Source of the DNA: Verrucomicrobiota bacterium
GTDB taxonomy: Bacteria > Verrucomicrobiota > Verrucomicrobiia > Limisphaerales > JADLHS01
Assembly (NCBI GenBank): GCA_013140495.1
Contig: JABFSR010000230.1
Coordinates: 1-53,637, forward strand
Reading direction: 5' to 3'
DNA: 53,637 nt
The notes below the pieces were generated by a model. That model worked only from the letters and a program-made list of their open reading frames with translations, did no database searches and was not told where the DNA came from. Position 1 is the first letter of the stretch. Each line of letters opens with the position of its first letter. Of this stretch, positions 9,252 to 17,803 are shown piece by piece. The position numbers and the translations under genes are program-made.

Positions 9252-12200
9252 TCATGAAAATATTTTGGAGAGTTTCTCGCTGGCGTCCTCTAACCACGCT
9301 TCCTCCGGCAGTGCATACGGTCTGAATGTCTCCATCCATCCCTGCTGGCCGTTGTGCAGGATGGCCCGGTGCAAGCCGAGGTTGTTCGCAGTGGGCGATT
9401 CGATCAGGCTGGCCGAATCATTTGCGCTCATCTGGAACACAACACGCATTTCGAACTCGCTCACGGCCTTCCGGCTCAACATGCGCATCAGATTGTTGTA
9501 GGTGTCGCTTGAAGCAATGACATGAATGCCCTGGCTCGCACCTTCGCAGATCAGCTTGTTGAACAGCAAACCTGGATTGCTTGTGACAGCAGTGGGGTCG
9601 AGCGAGAAGCTCGCTTCTTCATCAAACCGCAGTTTCTTGTTTTGCTGCAAACCGTGCACAAGGAGGAATGTTGCAGGCGCGTTGGCTCCGGGGTGTTCGT
9701 TGCGCCGATCCAATTCAGCGGCCAGGTCTGCAATAACTTCCTGAGTTTCGTTCGCTCCAACGAGTTTTATTCCGGAAATAATCTGCGCAACGTGAGCGAA
9801 CATGCGTGCTGCATCCGAATCAGGCGCGCTGCAATCAAAAATCAGGATGCGTACGGCGTCCTTCGTATGCTGGGCGGCAAGAGCGATCGGCGCGAGAACG
9901 AACATCGCAAGCGTGGCTTCTTCGCGCTGGCCGACTATGAGCAGATGATTCCCACTCTGGCGCTGGAACACGGCCTCGGTCGGGCCTTTGATCGAGTTCG
10001 GCGCGCCGAGCCAGATACGCGGGGCCGCTGTCGTCGTGCTGGCATTTGAGTGGAGCAACGAACGCAGTGCGGGATTGTCGCGAATGCTGGAAGGGGCGTT
10101 GCCCTCGAAGATGATTGGCTCGCGGGCCGACACGCTTTTCGCTGCGAACGCTGATGCCTTATCCAGCCACTCGTCCCGCACCTGATCAGGAAGCCACACA
10201 ACTTGAAACGGACTGTTCCCTTGGATTGCTCCGCCCTCGTCGTTGTAAATCGCTTCGCCCGGGCGCGAGAGCAGTCGCGGCGCAGGATTGTCCTCATTCA
10301 TGATCAGATACGCGTCGGCCTCATTGCATTGAAGCGCGATGCGCACGACCATCTGACCAATCGTTGCACGGGCCAGCGTATAGGCGCCGCCCAACGTCTG
10401 CGAACCCAGCAGGACATGAATGCCGAACGCGCGGCCTTGTCGGACGATCCGGTCCAGCAATAACGCTGCGCCTTGCGAGACGCGATCATCCTCCACGAAC
10501 AATTCCTGAAATTCGTCAATCAACAGCAGCACTCGCGGCATGGGTTCGGTGCCGCCGCTGCGTTTGTACCCTGCGACGTCCTGTGCGCCAAGCTTGCGGA
10601 AGAGATCGCCGCGGCGTTTAAGTTCGTCATCTACTCTTTGCAAAACGCTCAAGCCGAACTCACGGTCGCTCTCGATGGCAATGACGCGCGCGTGGGGCAG
10701 CTTGTGTGTGGCGTAGCATTTGAACTCGACGCCCTTCTTAAAGTCCACGAGGTAAAACTCCACCTGATCCGGACTGCACCAGAGCGCGAGGTTGGTGATG
10801 ATGACGTGGAACAATGTGGATTTGCCCGAGCCGGTCTTGCCGGCGACCAATCCGTGCTGTCGCGTGCCCTGGCCGAGCGCGAGGTATTGCAGTTTCGTGG
10901 CTCCGGTGCGACCGACCGGAATGCGCAATTCGCGCGTGGTGTCGAGCGACCACATCTCGGTGTCGGTTGGAGCAACCTCCACGAATGGCATTTCGACGCG
11001 ATACGAATCCACGCTGGCTTTGCCGATCTTTTGTAACAGCTCGGTGGTCAGTTCTGCGTTTGGCGGCGCATCCAGAAGCAGCTTCACACCCTCCCAATTC
11101 GTGTTTGCCGCCGCAAATCCATCCCCGCGCGGAACGAGGACGAGCGCATTCTTGCGCAGTTCGTCCGGGACAAGTTCCAGCGGCGCGGGCTTGCGTTGAT
11201 CCCAATGGATCAGCGTATGCACGCCGCAACGTGGGCCGCTGGCGATGATGTTTTGCAATCGCTTCACCGCCACGTCGCTGAAGTTCACCGGGAAATCCGC
11301 GATGACGAGGAATTGATATTTTTCCGCAAGCCGTCCGGCCTGGGCATTGTACTCCGCGAGGGTTTCATACTCGTTGCGCAAATACATCTGCGTCACCTTC
11401 TCGATGTGCTCGTTGAGGTCGGCAAGCCGTTGCTCAAACTGCGCCTGCTGCGTCCAGATCCGGCTGTTGATCACGCGCTCCTCGAAGTCCGCGAGATGCA
11501 TGATGCCCGCAAAATTCTGCCCGAGGCCGACGGGGTCGAAGATTGTGAACGAAACGTGACCCGGCGGCGACACCGTGAGCAGTCGTAGAACGATGTTGTT
11601 CAACGCGCCAATGATCTGCTCGTGGCCCGAGTTCTTGGTTTCAAAAAGAACCGAGGCTGCGGCGGGAATCGAAACCAGCAGGGGAATGGTCAGGGCCGGC
11701 GGAATGTTCCAGTTCTCGAGCATCTTCAAGCCGCAGAGTTTTTCCATATCCACCTGCAACTCTGCAAATCGTGCTGCGGGAATGAACTGTTCGGGCACAC
11801 AGAATTGTTTCCATCGGTCTGGCAACCACGGTGCGAATTGTTCATCCGCTGCATGGCTCGCAGACTGAAGCCGGTTCAATGAGGGGATGACTTTGCCTTG
11901 CCAGTCTGCTTCAACAGCCTTGCGCGCGTTTGCCAGCGACTCATCCATCTTGGCGGAGTTTTGTGCGAAGCCGGTCTGGAGTTCCTTGAGACGCGCGGCG
12001 GATTCGCTGTTGAAACGCGAGGTGTGTTCCTGCTGTTCCCCATCAATCTCAAAGTTCAGGCGCTGATTCCGATCCTCGTGTTTCCTGGTGGCGCGCTGGA
12101 ATTGATTGTTCAACCTTTCATCCCAGCCTGAGCGCAGTGTGCGCGCCTGCACCTGGATTTCCTTCCAATCCGCGTTCAATGATTGTGTGGTTTTAACAAA

Positions 12201-13208
12201 CTCCTGCTGGGCGCGTTCCACTTCCATCGCGTGTGCAGCTTGTGACTTTGCAGCGGCAGTGTCATAAAGTTTCCGCGCTTCTTCGAGCGCACAAGCTGCG
12301 GCGCGCGCTGCCGGAGTGGCGAGTGTGCGACCAACAAAATACAATCCGAGCATTCCGGCGAGGCTTCCTCCAACAACCGCCCAACCGCCGGGTGAAACAG
12401 AGGAAAAGTCAAATCGCCTCAATCCAGGTACGATCAGGAACGCCGCTGCCAACGCTATTGGAACACAAACCCAGATCGGGAGCACCCGGAACAGAAGCGG
12501 AAGCACAAGCGATCGGCAACGCGCAACCTCGGCGTCGGCTTTCTTGAGGCTGTCGCGGAAACGCTCAACGAGTGCGTCTTCGTTGCCGGTCAGTTCGCTC
12601 CTGGTTTCAGGGGGGACAGCCAGCAATCGCGCAAGTGAACCGTAACCTCCCAGTGCGAATCGGGCGGAGGCTTCGATTTTTTGGAGCGCGGCATTCTCAT
12701 CGGCGAGGCGCGCGTTAAACGATCCAAGTTTTGCCGCCGCCTCTTGGATGGCGGCATCGCGGTGGCGTTCAGCGTCGAGCAGCCCGTGTTGGATCTCAAT
12801 GGTGCGCTGGCTTTCTTCCTTCTCAATCTGTGTCAGTCGCTTGGTGCGCGTGGAATAGAATGCCTTGGAGAGACGCAGTTTTCGGGTTTCGTATGTGGAT
12901 TTCGCATTGTCGCGCCGGGCTGAAGCATTGGATTCGACCGCTCCAATCTTCGCCGTCGCATCGTTGCGCTCGGCGTTGACGGCCTGGTCAAACTGTGATC
13001 GAAGTTTCGCGGTTCGGGACGCGAAGTCGCGCCCCTGTGCGCTCGCGCGGTCTGAAATCTCGCGGATTGAGACGCGAAGAGACTCGATCAGTTCTAGGCT
13101 CTGTGTAGCGCCGAGCAGTTCAGTCGCAGTCGTTGTGGATTTTGCTGAGGATGCGTTCAAGGGATTCAATGTTGGTGACGGCAGCATTGACGCCGGATTG
13201 GAGTTCAT
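9252..13208 (-). CDS. EccC/EssC-like FtsK/SpoIIIE ATPase of a type VII-like secretion system
   Basis: 1318 residues. Layout: long N-terminal coiled coil (about 35-235), two membrane segments (about 236-262 and 275-295), a second coiled coil (300-450), then three ATPase-like modules. The middle one is intact: Walker A GKTGSGKST (790-798), Walker B LLLIDEF (894-900), and YLVDFKKGVEFKCYA typical of FtsK/SpoIIIE. The first (about 505-745) and third (about 1056-1310) keep the fold pattern but lack Walker A lysines (VGQREEATL in the third). This order matches EccC/EssC of type VII secretion. The start overlaps the upstream small gene by 89 bases (67 if Met8 at 13187 is used) with no clear ribosome site, so translation is probably coupled. 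It would sit in the inner membrane and energise export of WXG-like substrates. Confidence 0.82.
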   Translation of the reverse strand: MNSNPASMLPSPTLNPLNASSAKSTTTATELLGATQSLELIESLRVSIREISDRASAQGRDFASRTAKLRSQFDQAVNAERNDATAKIGAVESNASARRDNAKSTYETRKLRLSKAFYSTRTKRLTQIEKEESQRTIEIQHGLLDAERHRDAAIQEAAAKLGSFNARLADENAALQKIEASARFALGGYGSLARLLAVPPETRSELTGNEDALVERFRDSLKKADAEVARCRSLVLPLLFRVLPIWVCVPIALAAAFLIVPGLRRFDFSSVSPGGWAVVGGSLAGMLGLYFVGRTLATPAARAAACALEEARKLYDTAAAKSQAAHAMEVERAQQEFVKTTQSLNADWKEIQVQARTLRSGWDERLNNQFQRATRKHEDRNQRLNFEIDGEQQEHTSRFNSESAARLKELQTGFAQNSAKMDESLANARKAVEADWQGKVIPSLNRLQSASHAADEQFAPWLPDRWKQFCVPEQFIPAARFAELQVDMEKLCGLKMLENWNIPPALTIPLLVSIPAAASVLFETKNSGHEQIIGALNNIVLRLLTVSPPGHVSFTIFDPVGLGQNFAGIMHLADFEERVINSRIWTQQAQFEQRLADLNEHIEKVTQMYLRNEYETLAEYNAQAGRLAEKYQFLVIADFPVNFSDVAVKRLQNIIASGPRCGVHTLIHWDQRKPAPLELVPDELRKNALVLVPRGDGFAAANTNWEGVKLLLDAPPNAELTTELLQKIGKASVDSYRVEMPFVEVAPTDTEMWSLDTTRELRIPVGRTGATKLQYLALGQGTRQHGLVAGKTGSGKSTLFHVIITNLALWCSPDQVEFYLVDFKKGVEFKCYATHKLPHARVIAIESDREFGLSVLQRVDDELKRRGDLFRKLGAQDVAGYKRSGGTEPMPRVLLLIDEFQELFVEDDRVSQGAALLLDRIVRQGRAFGIHVLLGSQTLGGAYTLARATIGQMVVRIALQCNEADAYLIMNEDNPAPRLLSRPGEAIYNDEGGAIQGNSPFQVVWLPDQVRDEWLDKASAFAAKSVSAREPIIFEGNAPSSIRDNPALRSLLHSNASTTTAAPRIWLGAPNSIKGPTEAVFQRQSGNHLLIVGQREEATLAMFVLAPIALAAQHTKDAVRILIFDCSAPDSDAARMFAHVAQIISGIKLVGANETQEVIADLAAELDRRNEHPGANAPATFLLVHGLQQNKKLRFDEEASFSLDPTAVTSNPGLLFNKLICEGASQGIHVIASSDTYNNLMRMLSRKAVSEFEMRVVFQMSANDSASLIESPTANNLGLHRAILHNGQQGWMETFRPYALPEEAWLEDASEKLSKIFS

Positions 13209-13326
13209 TGAGAAAACGTTTCTCGAATTCAGAACTCTTGGCGTCGTTCCAGTATTGTCTGGTGTTCTCCCACTCGTTGAGGAGTTCGCGCGTGAGGGCG
13301 ACCAGTCTGTTCCGTGCTTCGCTCAT
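13120..13326 (-). CDS. Small WXG100-like helical protein (WxD variant)
   Basis: A 68-residue, almost entirely helical protein. W26, D28, F34 and F38 (in YWNDAKSSEFEKRF) have exactly the same spacing as W43, D45, F51 and F55 of the WXG-like protein encoded at 13913-14185. This suggests a helix-turn-helix hairpin of the WXG100 superfamily with Asp in place of the turn Gly. Its ATG overlaps the stop of the upstream gene (ATGA at 13323-13326) and its own end lies inside the ATPase gene, so the three are translationally coupled. It probably serves as a secreted substrate or heterodimer partner for the ATPase. The superfamily call is by pattern, not by search. Confidence 0.65.
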   Translation of the reverse strand: MSEARNRLVALTRELLNEWENTRQYWNDAKSSEFEKRFLNELQSGVNAAVTNIESLERILSKIHNDCD

Positions 13327-13862
13327 GATTCTCCTCCCGGAGTGGTTTCCTTTTCGGGAACGGGCGGCAGCGGAGGAATCGTCCCTGTTGGGGATTGCTC
13401 GGCGTAGGCCGCGAGGATTTTGATGGCTTCGGCGAGATATGCCACCGCCCCGCCGAGGTCTTTACCAATGATGTGCCGCAGTTTCTCCACCTGACGAGCA
13501 GGTGCTTCGACGCGTTGATCGTAACCGCGCTCCCATTGTTTGACGCAATCAAGGTGCGTTTCGGCTTCGCGAATCGCCTCCCGGCATTTTCGCACGGCTG
13601 CCTGTTGCATGAACGAAGAGTCGCGCATGCCCGAGAGTTGTGCGCTGAAAAGTTCCTGCTGGCGTTGCTCAAGCTCGCGTCCGCGCCGGCGGATTTCATT
13701 CCTCCAGAACTCGATCCGGTCGCCTTGCAGCCAGATTCGCGTCCGCGTTACATCATCGCTGACTGCGTCCAGTATGCGATTGGACTTTTCGCGGTACACA
13801 ATGAGTCTGGCGCGGAAGTCCTCGATGGCTTCCAGTGAAGTGACTTTGGCGCGATCAGCCAT
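13323..13862 (-). CDS. Helical coiled-coil protein of T7SS-like cluster
   Basis: 179 residues, helical and charged, with a Pro-rich acidic tail (TGTIPPLPPVPEKETTPGG). Heptad-like stretches cover about residues 10-120. RIWLQGDRIEFWRNEIRRRG contains W-rich helix signals, and the protein may be a larger member of the same helical superfamily. No signal peptide or membrane segment. It lies between the two small WXG-like genes on the same transcript (50-base gap upstream, ATGA overlap downstream), so a substrate, chaperone or adaptor role for the ATPase is likely. Function not known from sequence. Confidence 0.7.
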   Translation of the reverse strand: MADRAKVTSLEAIEDFRARLIVYREKSNRILDAVSDDVTRTRIWLQGDRIEFWRNEIRRRGRELEQRQQELFSAQLSGMRDSSFMQQAAVRKCREAIREAETHLDCVKQWERGYDQRVEAPARQVEKLRHIIGKDLGGAVAYLAEAIKILAAYAEQSPTGTIPPLPPVPEKETTPGGES

Positions 13863-13912
13863 GCGTGATAGTTCCGGGTAGTTCGACTTACGTGTTCATT
13901 CGCGGTGAAGAT

Positions 13913-14185
13913 TCAATGTTGGCTCAGGTATTCCTCGATCCGCTGCGCCTTCCGGAGCAGGTAGGGCGCGTGTTGGTTGGAGGATTCCATGAATTTCTTC
14001 AAGACCTTCATTGTGTCGCGAAACTCGTTTGAAAACTTTTCGTGTTCCTGATCCTGCCAGGTGTCGCTGAGCGCGCTGAAGCGCGCCTGCAACAGCGCAA
14101 GGCGATTTTGCAGTTCGATGTTGAAGCGCTTCAGCTCTTCGGCAAACCGGCGGACTTCGCCGGGATCCATGACGGCTTGTGACAT
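13913..14185 (-). CDS. WXG100-like protein (WxD variant)
   Basis: 90 residues in two predicted helices with a central turn at DTWQDQEHEKF. Known WXG100 proteins have W-x-G at the turn and conserved hydrophobics after it; here the turn is W43-Q-D45, followed by F51 and F55. Length is typical for ESAT-6-like secreted proteins. A good ribosome site (GAGAGGA) lies 7-8 bases before ATG 14185. It is first in the minus-strand cluster leading to the EccC-like ATPase, the usual neighbour of these substrates. It has no Sec signal, as expected for a T7SS substrate. The C-terminal end lacks an obvious YxxxD/E secretion signal apart from IEEYLSQH. Confidence 0.75.
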   Translation of the reverse strand: MSQAVMDPGEVRRFAEELKRFNIELQNRLALLQARFSALSDTWQDQEHEKFSNEFRDTMKVLKKFMESSNQHAPYLLRKAQRIEEYLSQH

Positions 14186-14363
14186 GTTTGTTCCTCTCGT
14201 CTCGATTGTTTATGATGGTCGTCGCCAAAACGTAACAGAGCACATCGCAGGCTTCCAATGGAATTACGGTGGTGGGCGAACCTTGATCAAGGCAATGTGA
14301 GTGGCTCGATTCGCCTTTTCATTCCCGGGCATCGTTTTAAGCTGGCGGCCATCGGAGTTTGAA

Positions 14364-15767
14364 ATGAGAAAGACAAAGATCATCGCCACGCTCGGCCCGG
14401 CCACAGATTCCGTGGAGGTCATCACATCGCTCATTGCTGCGGGGGCGAACATTTTCCGCCTGAACATGTCGCATGCGCCTCACGAATGGGTGCGCCGTGT
14501 CGTGCAAAACATCCGTGCCGCCGCCAAATCGCAGGCGCGCTTCGTTGGCATCATGATGGATACACAGGGCCCGGCCATCCGTACTGGCGATCTTCCAGTG
14601 CCCCTTGATCTCAAACCCGGCCAGAAATTCACCCTTACCGTGCGGGGAGAACGTAGCGAGGAGGAGCATTCCGTGGACGTAAATTACGCCAACTTTGTCA
14701 ACGACATCAGCGTTGGAGACACGGTGCTGCTCGACAACGGCTCGATCCAGATGAAAGTGCTCGCCAAGGACGGCAACAAGGTTGAATGTTCTGTCCTTAC
14801 AGAAGGTACGCTGGGCAGTCGCCGTCATATCAATCTGCCCGGCGTCAAAGTCAGCCTGCCCGCTCTCACTGCCAAGGACATCAAGGATGTTCAACTCGGT
14901 CTCGAACTTGGTCTGGACTTCATTGCCCTCTCGTTTGTTCGTGAAGCGCGCGACCTCCTGCAGCTCCGGGAGTATTTTCCCGAGGGCAAACCGCATCCGC
15001 GTGTCATCGCCAAGATCGAAGACCAGCAGGCCGTGAAGAATCTTGAGGAAATTGTCCGCGAGGCTGATGGCGTCATGGTGGCGCGCGGCGATCTCGGAAT
15101 TGAAATCCCATACGAAGAACTGCCCATCGTGCAGCGGCGCATCGTGAAAACCTGCCTGCGCATCGGCAAACCTGTCATCGTCGCAACTCACATGCTTGAG
15201 AGCATGATCGAGTCGCCGATGCCCACGCGTGCCGAAGTCACTGATGTTGCCAACGCGGTTTTTGAGCAGACGGACGCCATCATGTTGAGCGGCGAAACCA
15301 CCGTGGGGAAGTATCCGGTCAAGTGCATCGAGGTGTTTGACCGCATTGCCAAACGTATCGAACGTAGTGGCGGCGCGCAGTTTCACGATGCAGCCGAACT
15401 GACCCAACCGCGCCAGAAGATTGTCAAGAGTGCGGTGGTGATGGCGAATGAACTCAAGGCTGAGGCGATTCTCGTTTTCACACGGCATGGCAGCATGGCC
15501 GCCTACACTGGATGGCTGCGCCCGCGAACCTCTCAGATTTTTGCCCTGTGTGCGCGCGACTCCGTGGCGAACGGGCTCACGTTAAACTGGGGAGTGACAC
15601 CCGTGGTCGTGCCGTTCGACCTCATCAATCCGGAGAACACAATCGAAGCGGCGATGAAAACATTGGTTGCGCAGGGACACCTCAACAAGGGCAACACCGT
15701 GGTCATTATCGCCGCCATCCTCGTGTCAGAGCAAATTGTGGATGCAGTGCAGATGCGCGTGGTCTAG
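14364..15767 (+). CDS. pyk: Pyruvate kinase
   Basis: 467 residues from ATG 14364, preceded by GGAG at 14354-14357. A GTG start at 14301 would add a non-conserved 21-residue tail. Characteristic segments: MRKTKIIATLGPATDS at the N terminus, NIFRLNMSHA, TQGPAIRTG, LALSFVREARD, VIAKIEDQQAV, the signature region MVARGDLGIEIPYEELP and ATHMLESMIESPMPTRAEVTDVANAV, and SGETTVGKYP. It transfers phosphate from phosphoenolpyruvate to ADP at the end of glycolysis in the cytoplasm. Its stop codon shares a CTAG with the stop of the convergent membrane gene. The C-terminal allosteric domain is complete. Confidence 0.96.
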   Translation: MRKTKIIATLGPATDSVEVITSLIAAGANIFRLNMSHAPHEWVRRVVQNIRAAAKSQARFVGIMMDTQGPAIRTGDLPVPLDLKPGQKFTLTVRGERSEEEHSVDVNYANFVNDISVGDTVLLDNGSIQMKVLAKDGNKVECSVLTEGTLGSRRHINLPGVKVSLPALTAKDIKDVQLGLELGLDFIALSFVREARDLLQLREYFPEGKPHPRVIAKIEDQQAVKNLEEIVREADGVMVARGDLGIEIPYEELPIVQRRIVKTCLRIGKPVIVATHMLESMIESPMPTRAEVTDVANAVFEQTDAIMLSGETTVGKYPVKCIEVFDRIAKRIERSGGAQFHDAAELTQPRQKIVKSAVVMANELKAEAILVFTRHGSMAAYTGWLRPRTSQIFALCARDSVANGLTLNWGVTPVVVPFDLINPENTIEAAMKTLVAQGHLNKGNTVVIIAAILVSEQIVDAVQMRVV

Positions 15768-16305
15768 GGCCGGTTGCCAACGGGGACTGCAGGTTTGGAT
15801 TTCTGACTCGACTCAATTTCCCAAACCCACTTCCGGCAGAACCATAGCGGAATGAACCCAACCACGCCGAACGAACAATCAATCAGCCGCCACCAGAACG
15901 GAATGCCGCGCACCGCGCCGAACACCAGCGCAAACGGAATCACCAGCAAGCACGCGATCAACCCGAAATCGTAAAGCCACGCATTGCGAACCGGATCCCG
16001 CAGCGCGCCGATGAATGCAATGGCAATGACGAAATGCCCGAAGGCCAGCCAGCCGTGCCGTAGAACAGAATGGGGTGCTTGTTATCGATCTCTTGCAGCG
16101 TGGCCTGAACCTTCACCAGCCATGCGGCCCAAGCAGGCGCGTTGGTCGAAGCGGGAGTTTCCAACAACGCACGCGCACCAGTAAGTTTTGCCAGCCAGTT
16201 CAATTCAGTAACGAGCGGAATCGCCGTCGCGCCACTGAGCACCAAGCCGACGATGAAGAACAGCGTCCATCGGCGGACGCGGCGGAGAGTTTGTTTCGGG
16301 TTCAT
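15764..16305 (-). pseudogene. Membrane protein gene split by a one-base deletion
   Basis: Two overlapping frames (15958-16305 and 15764-15961) make one protein if a base is restored between 16052 and 16053. The upstream part has a signal-anchor (WTLFFIVGLVLSGATAIPLV) and reads to ILFYGT. In the shifted frame the sequence continues sensibly as WLAFGHFVIAIAFIGALRDP, then VRNAWLYDFG and a hydrophobic tail (LIACLLVIPFALVFGAVRG). The unshifted frame instead gives a non-hydrophobic run to an early stop. The restored product would be about 180 residues with four membrane segments. The start overlaps the upstream gene (ATGA at 16302-16305). Either a real inactivating deletion or an assembly error. 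Family unknown. Confidence 0.75.
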
Positions 16306-16619
16306 GTTGAAGGGCTTGTTCTGGATTTGAATTTGTTCCAGCCAGCCAGCAACCCGGCGGCGATGAGCAGCATCGGAGCGAGGACGACAGCGCCCATGTA
16401 TAGCAACAGATAAGTCACTCCGAGCAACGCTGCGACCTCGCGATTTACGACCAGAGAGCCAGTTGTGCCATTCAGGATGCTCGTGAACTCACGCAGTCCC
16501 GCGAGGTGAGCGACTGCGTAAACCGCCAGGATCAATACTGCGTGACGGATAAAATCCTTCGGCGAGAGAAAGTCCGCGCGGCACCATTCCCGGAATCGTC
16601 CAAGTATGTTTCGCTTCAC
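16302..16619 (-). CDS. Small membrane protein of unknown function
   Basis: 105 residues from GTG 16619, which overlaps the stop of the upstream gene as GTGA. The ATG at 16649 would create a longer overlap and a hydrophilic extension. There are two hydrophobic segments (HAVLILAVYAVAHLAGL and LGVTYLLLYMGAVVLAPMLLIAAGLLAGW) separated by a polar loop (REFTSILNGTTGS). No recognised family. It belongs to the compact minus-strand membrane-protein operon. Confidence 0.7.
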   Translation of the reverse strand: MKRNILGRFREWCRADFLSPKDFIRHAVLILAVYAVAHLAGLREFTSILNGTTGSLVVNREVAALLGVTYLLLYMGAVVLAPMLLIAAGLLAGWNKFKSRTSPST

Positions 16620-17803
16620 CGTTTGCCTCCGGAGGTAATTTTCTCCCACATCGGTCCAAGCGTCGCGGCGTAGAGCAGGGCGGCATCGCCGACCTGGTTG
16701 CTGGCGCAGTATTTGAGCCTGTCGTGCTTGTGTGAAGGAAACGCGGCGAAATCGAGTGTGGTTGCAAGCTGCGAGAGAAAGGCTTCATCCCCAAACGCAC
16801 TCGCACCAATGAACGCCATCCCGCTCGATCCCGCGCTGATGTTCAGCACGGGAATGATTGGCCCGGAATCAATATCTGCCGGACCGTCCCAGGACGCAGG
16901 CCATTCGTGCGCGTAGCCGAAGCCCATCGTCGTTTCACCGAGTTGCTGACGGGCGCGTTGGTATTGGTCGCGTGCAAAATCCGCGTCCAAAACTTGCAGA
17001 CAATGTGTTACCATCCAGATTGTCGAGCCTTCGGGTCCGTCCAAAGGCTTGCCGCGCGTTGTGAAACTCGACACCAGCAGGCCAGACTGCGGATGAACAA
17101 GTTTCTGCTTCGCCATACTGATCCATTCGCCAATGAGCGCAGAGTGATCTGTGCCGTCCAGATGGTCAGCCAGCCGGATCGCCGCCAGTGCTATGCAGTG
17201 ATCAAACGTCCAGCATTCGTTCGGATAACTTTCCAGGGCCATCTGCGGATTCGCACGCAAACCTTCAGCGATCGCAACAACCCGTTCGGTCAATAGCGCC
17301 TTGTATTCCGACTTCTCCTCCAGCAATCGTCGCGCGCCGAGCATCAAAGCGATTTCGCCATCAATGAACAAACTGCGCGGTGGTTGCACGACGTACGAGT
17401 CGGCGTGGGCGTAAGACATCAGGAACACGTACATCCCACGCTCCCTTTCCAAACGCAGGGTTTCCTCGATGATGCGATCCATGGTTTCGAGATGCAGTTG
17501 CTTGGTCTGCGGTTCCCTGAGGCTCATGTTTGCGAGTGACCAGACGAGGAAGCTACGGCCCATGAAATCCCACTCGGCATTGCTGGCGCGCATCCGTTCG
17601 AGTTCGTGTTTGCGGAGTGTTGGATCCGTCCACAGTTCGAGGTGACGCGCTGCAAGCAGGCGAGCTTTTGGAGAAATGCCGTCAGACGAGTGAAACGCCG
17701 AGGCAGGCTGTTTGAAAAACAGATGCACGAAGGGCAGCCAGATGAAAGCCGCGATTACCAGCGCGGTCAGTGCAATCGGGATTCTTTTCCAGCGCGATTT
17801 CAT
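16616..17803 (-). CDS. Membrane-anchored alpha-toroid-like protein, unknown function
   Basis: 395 residues with an N-terminal anchor (IPIALTALVIAAFIWLPFVHLFF) followed by a helix-rich extracytoplasmic domain. Repeating helical pairs with conserved Trp/Asp/His motifs (NAEWDFMGRSFLVWSLANM, NECWTFDHCIALAAIRLADH, GSTIWMVTHCLQVLDADF, GPIIPVLNISAGSSGMAF) suggest an alpha/alpha-toroid fold, as in several glycan-active or isoprenoid-active enzymes. I cannot name a family with confidence. It overlaps both neighbours (ATGA at 17800-17803, GTGA at 16616-16619), so it is translated as part of the membrane operon. The Asp/His/Cys-rich cleft motifs suggest an enzyme rather than a structural protein. Confidence 0.65.
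   Translation of the reverse strand: MKSRWKRIPIALTALVIAAFIWLPFVHLFFKQPASAFHSSDGISPKARLLAARHLELWTDPTLRKHELERMRASNAEWDFMGRSFLVWSLANMSLREPQTKQLHLETMDRIIEETLRLERERGMYVFLMSYAHADSYVVQPPRSLFIDGEIALMLGARRLLEEKSEYKALLTERVVAIAEGLRANPQMALESYPNECWTFDHCIALAAIRLADHLDGTDHSALIGEWISMAKQKLVHPQSGLLVSSFTTRGKPLDGPEGSTIWMVTHCLQVLDADFARDQYQRARQQLGETTMGFGYAHEWPASWDGPADIDSGPIIPVLNISAGSSGMAFIGASAFGDEAFLSQLATTLDFAAFPSHKHDRLKYCASNQVGDAALLYAATLGPMWEKITSGGKR

Noticed and set aside
10473..11248. Long plus-strand frames inside the ATPase gene
   Set aside because: They are antisense shadows of a gene with clear FtsK motifs; their sequence is Arg/Ser/Cys-rich without domains.
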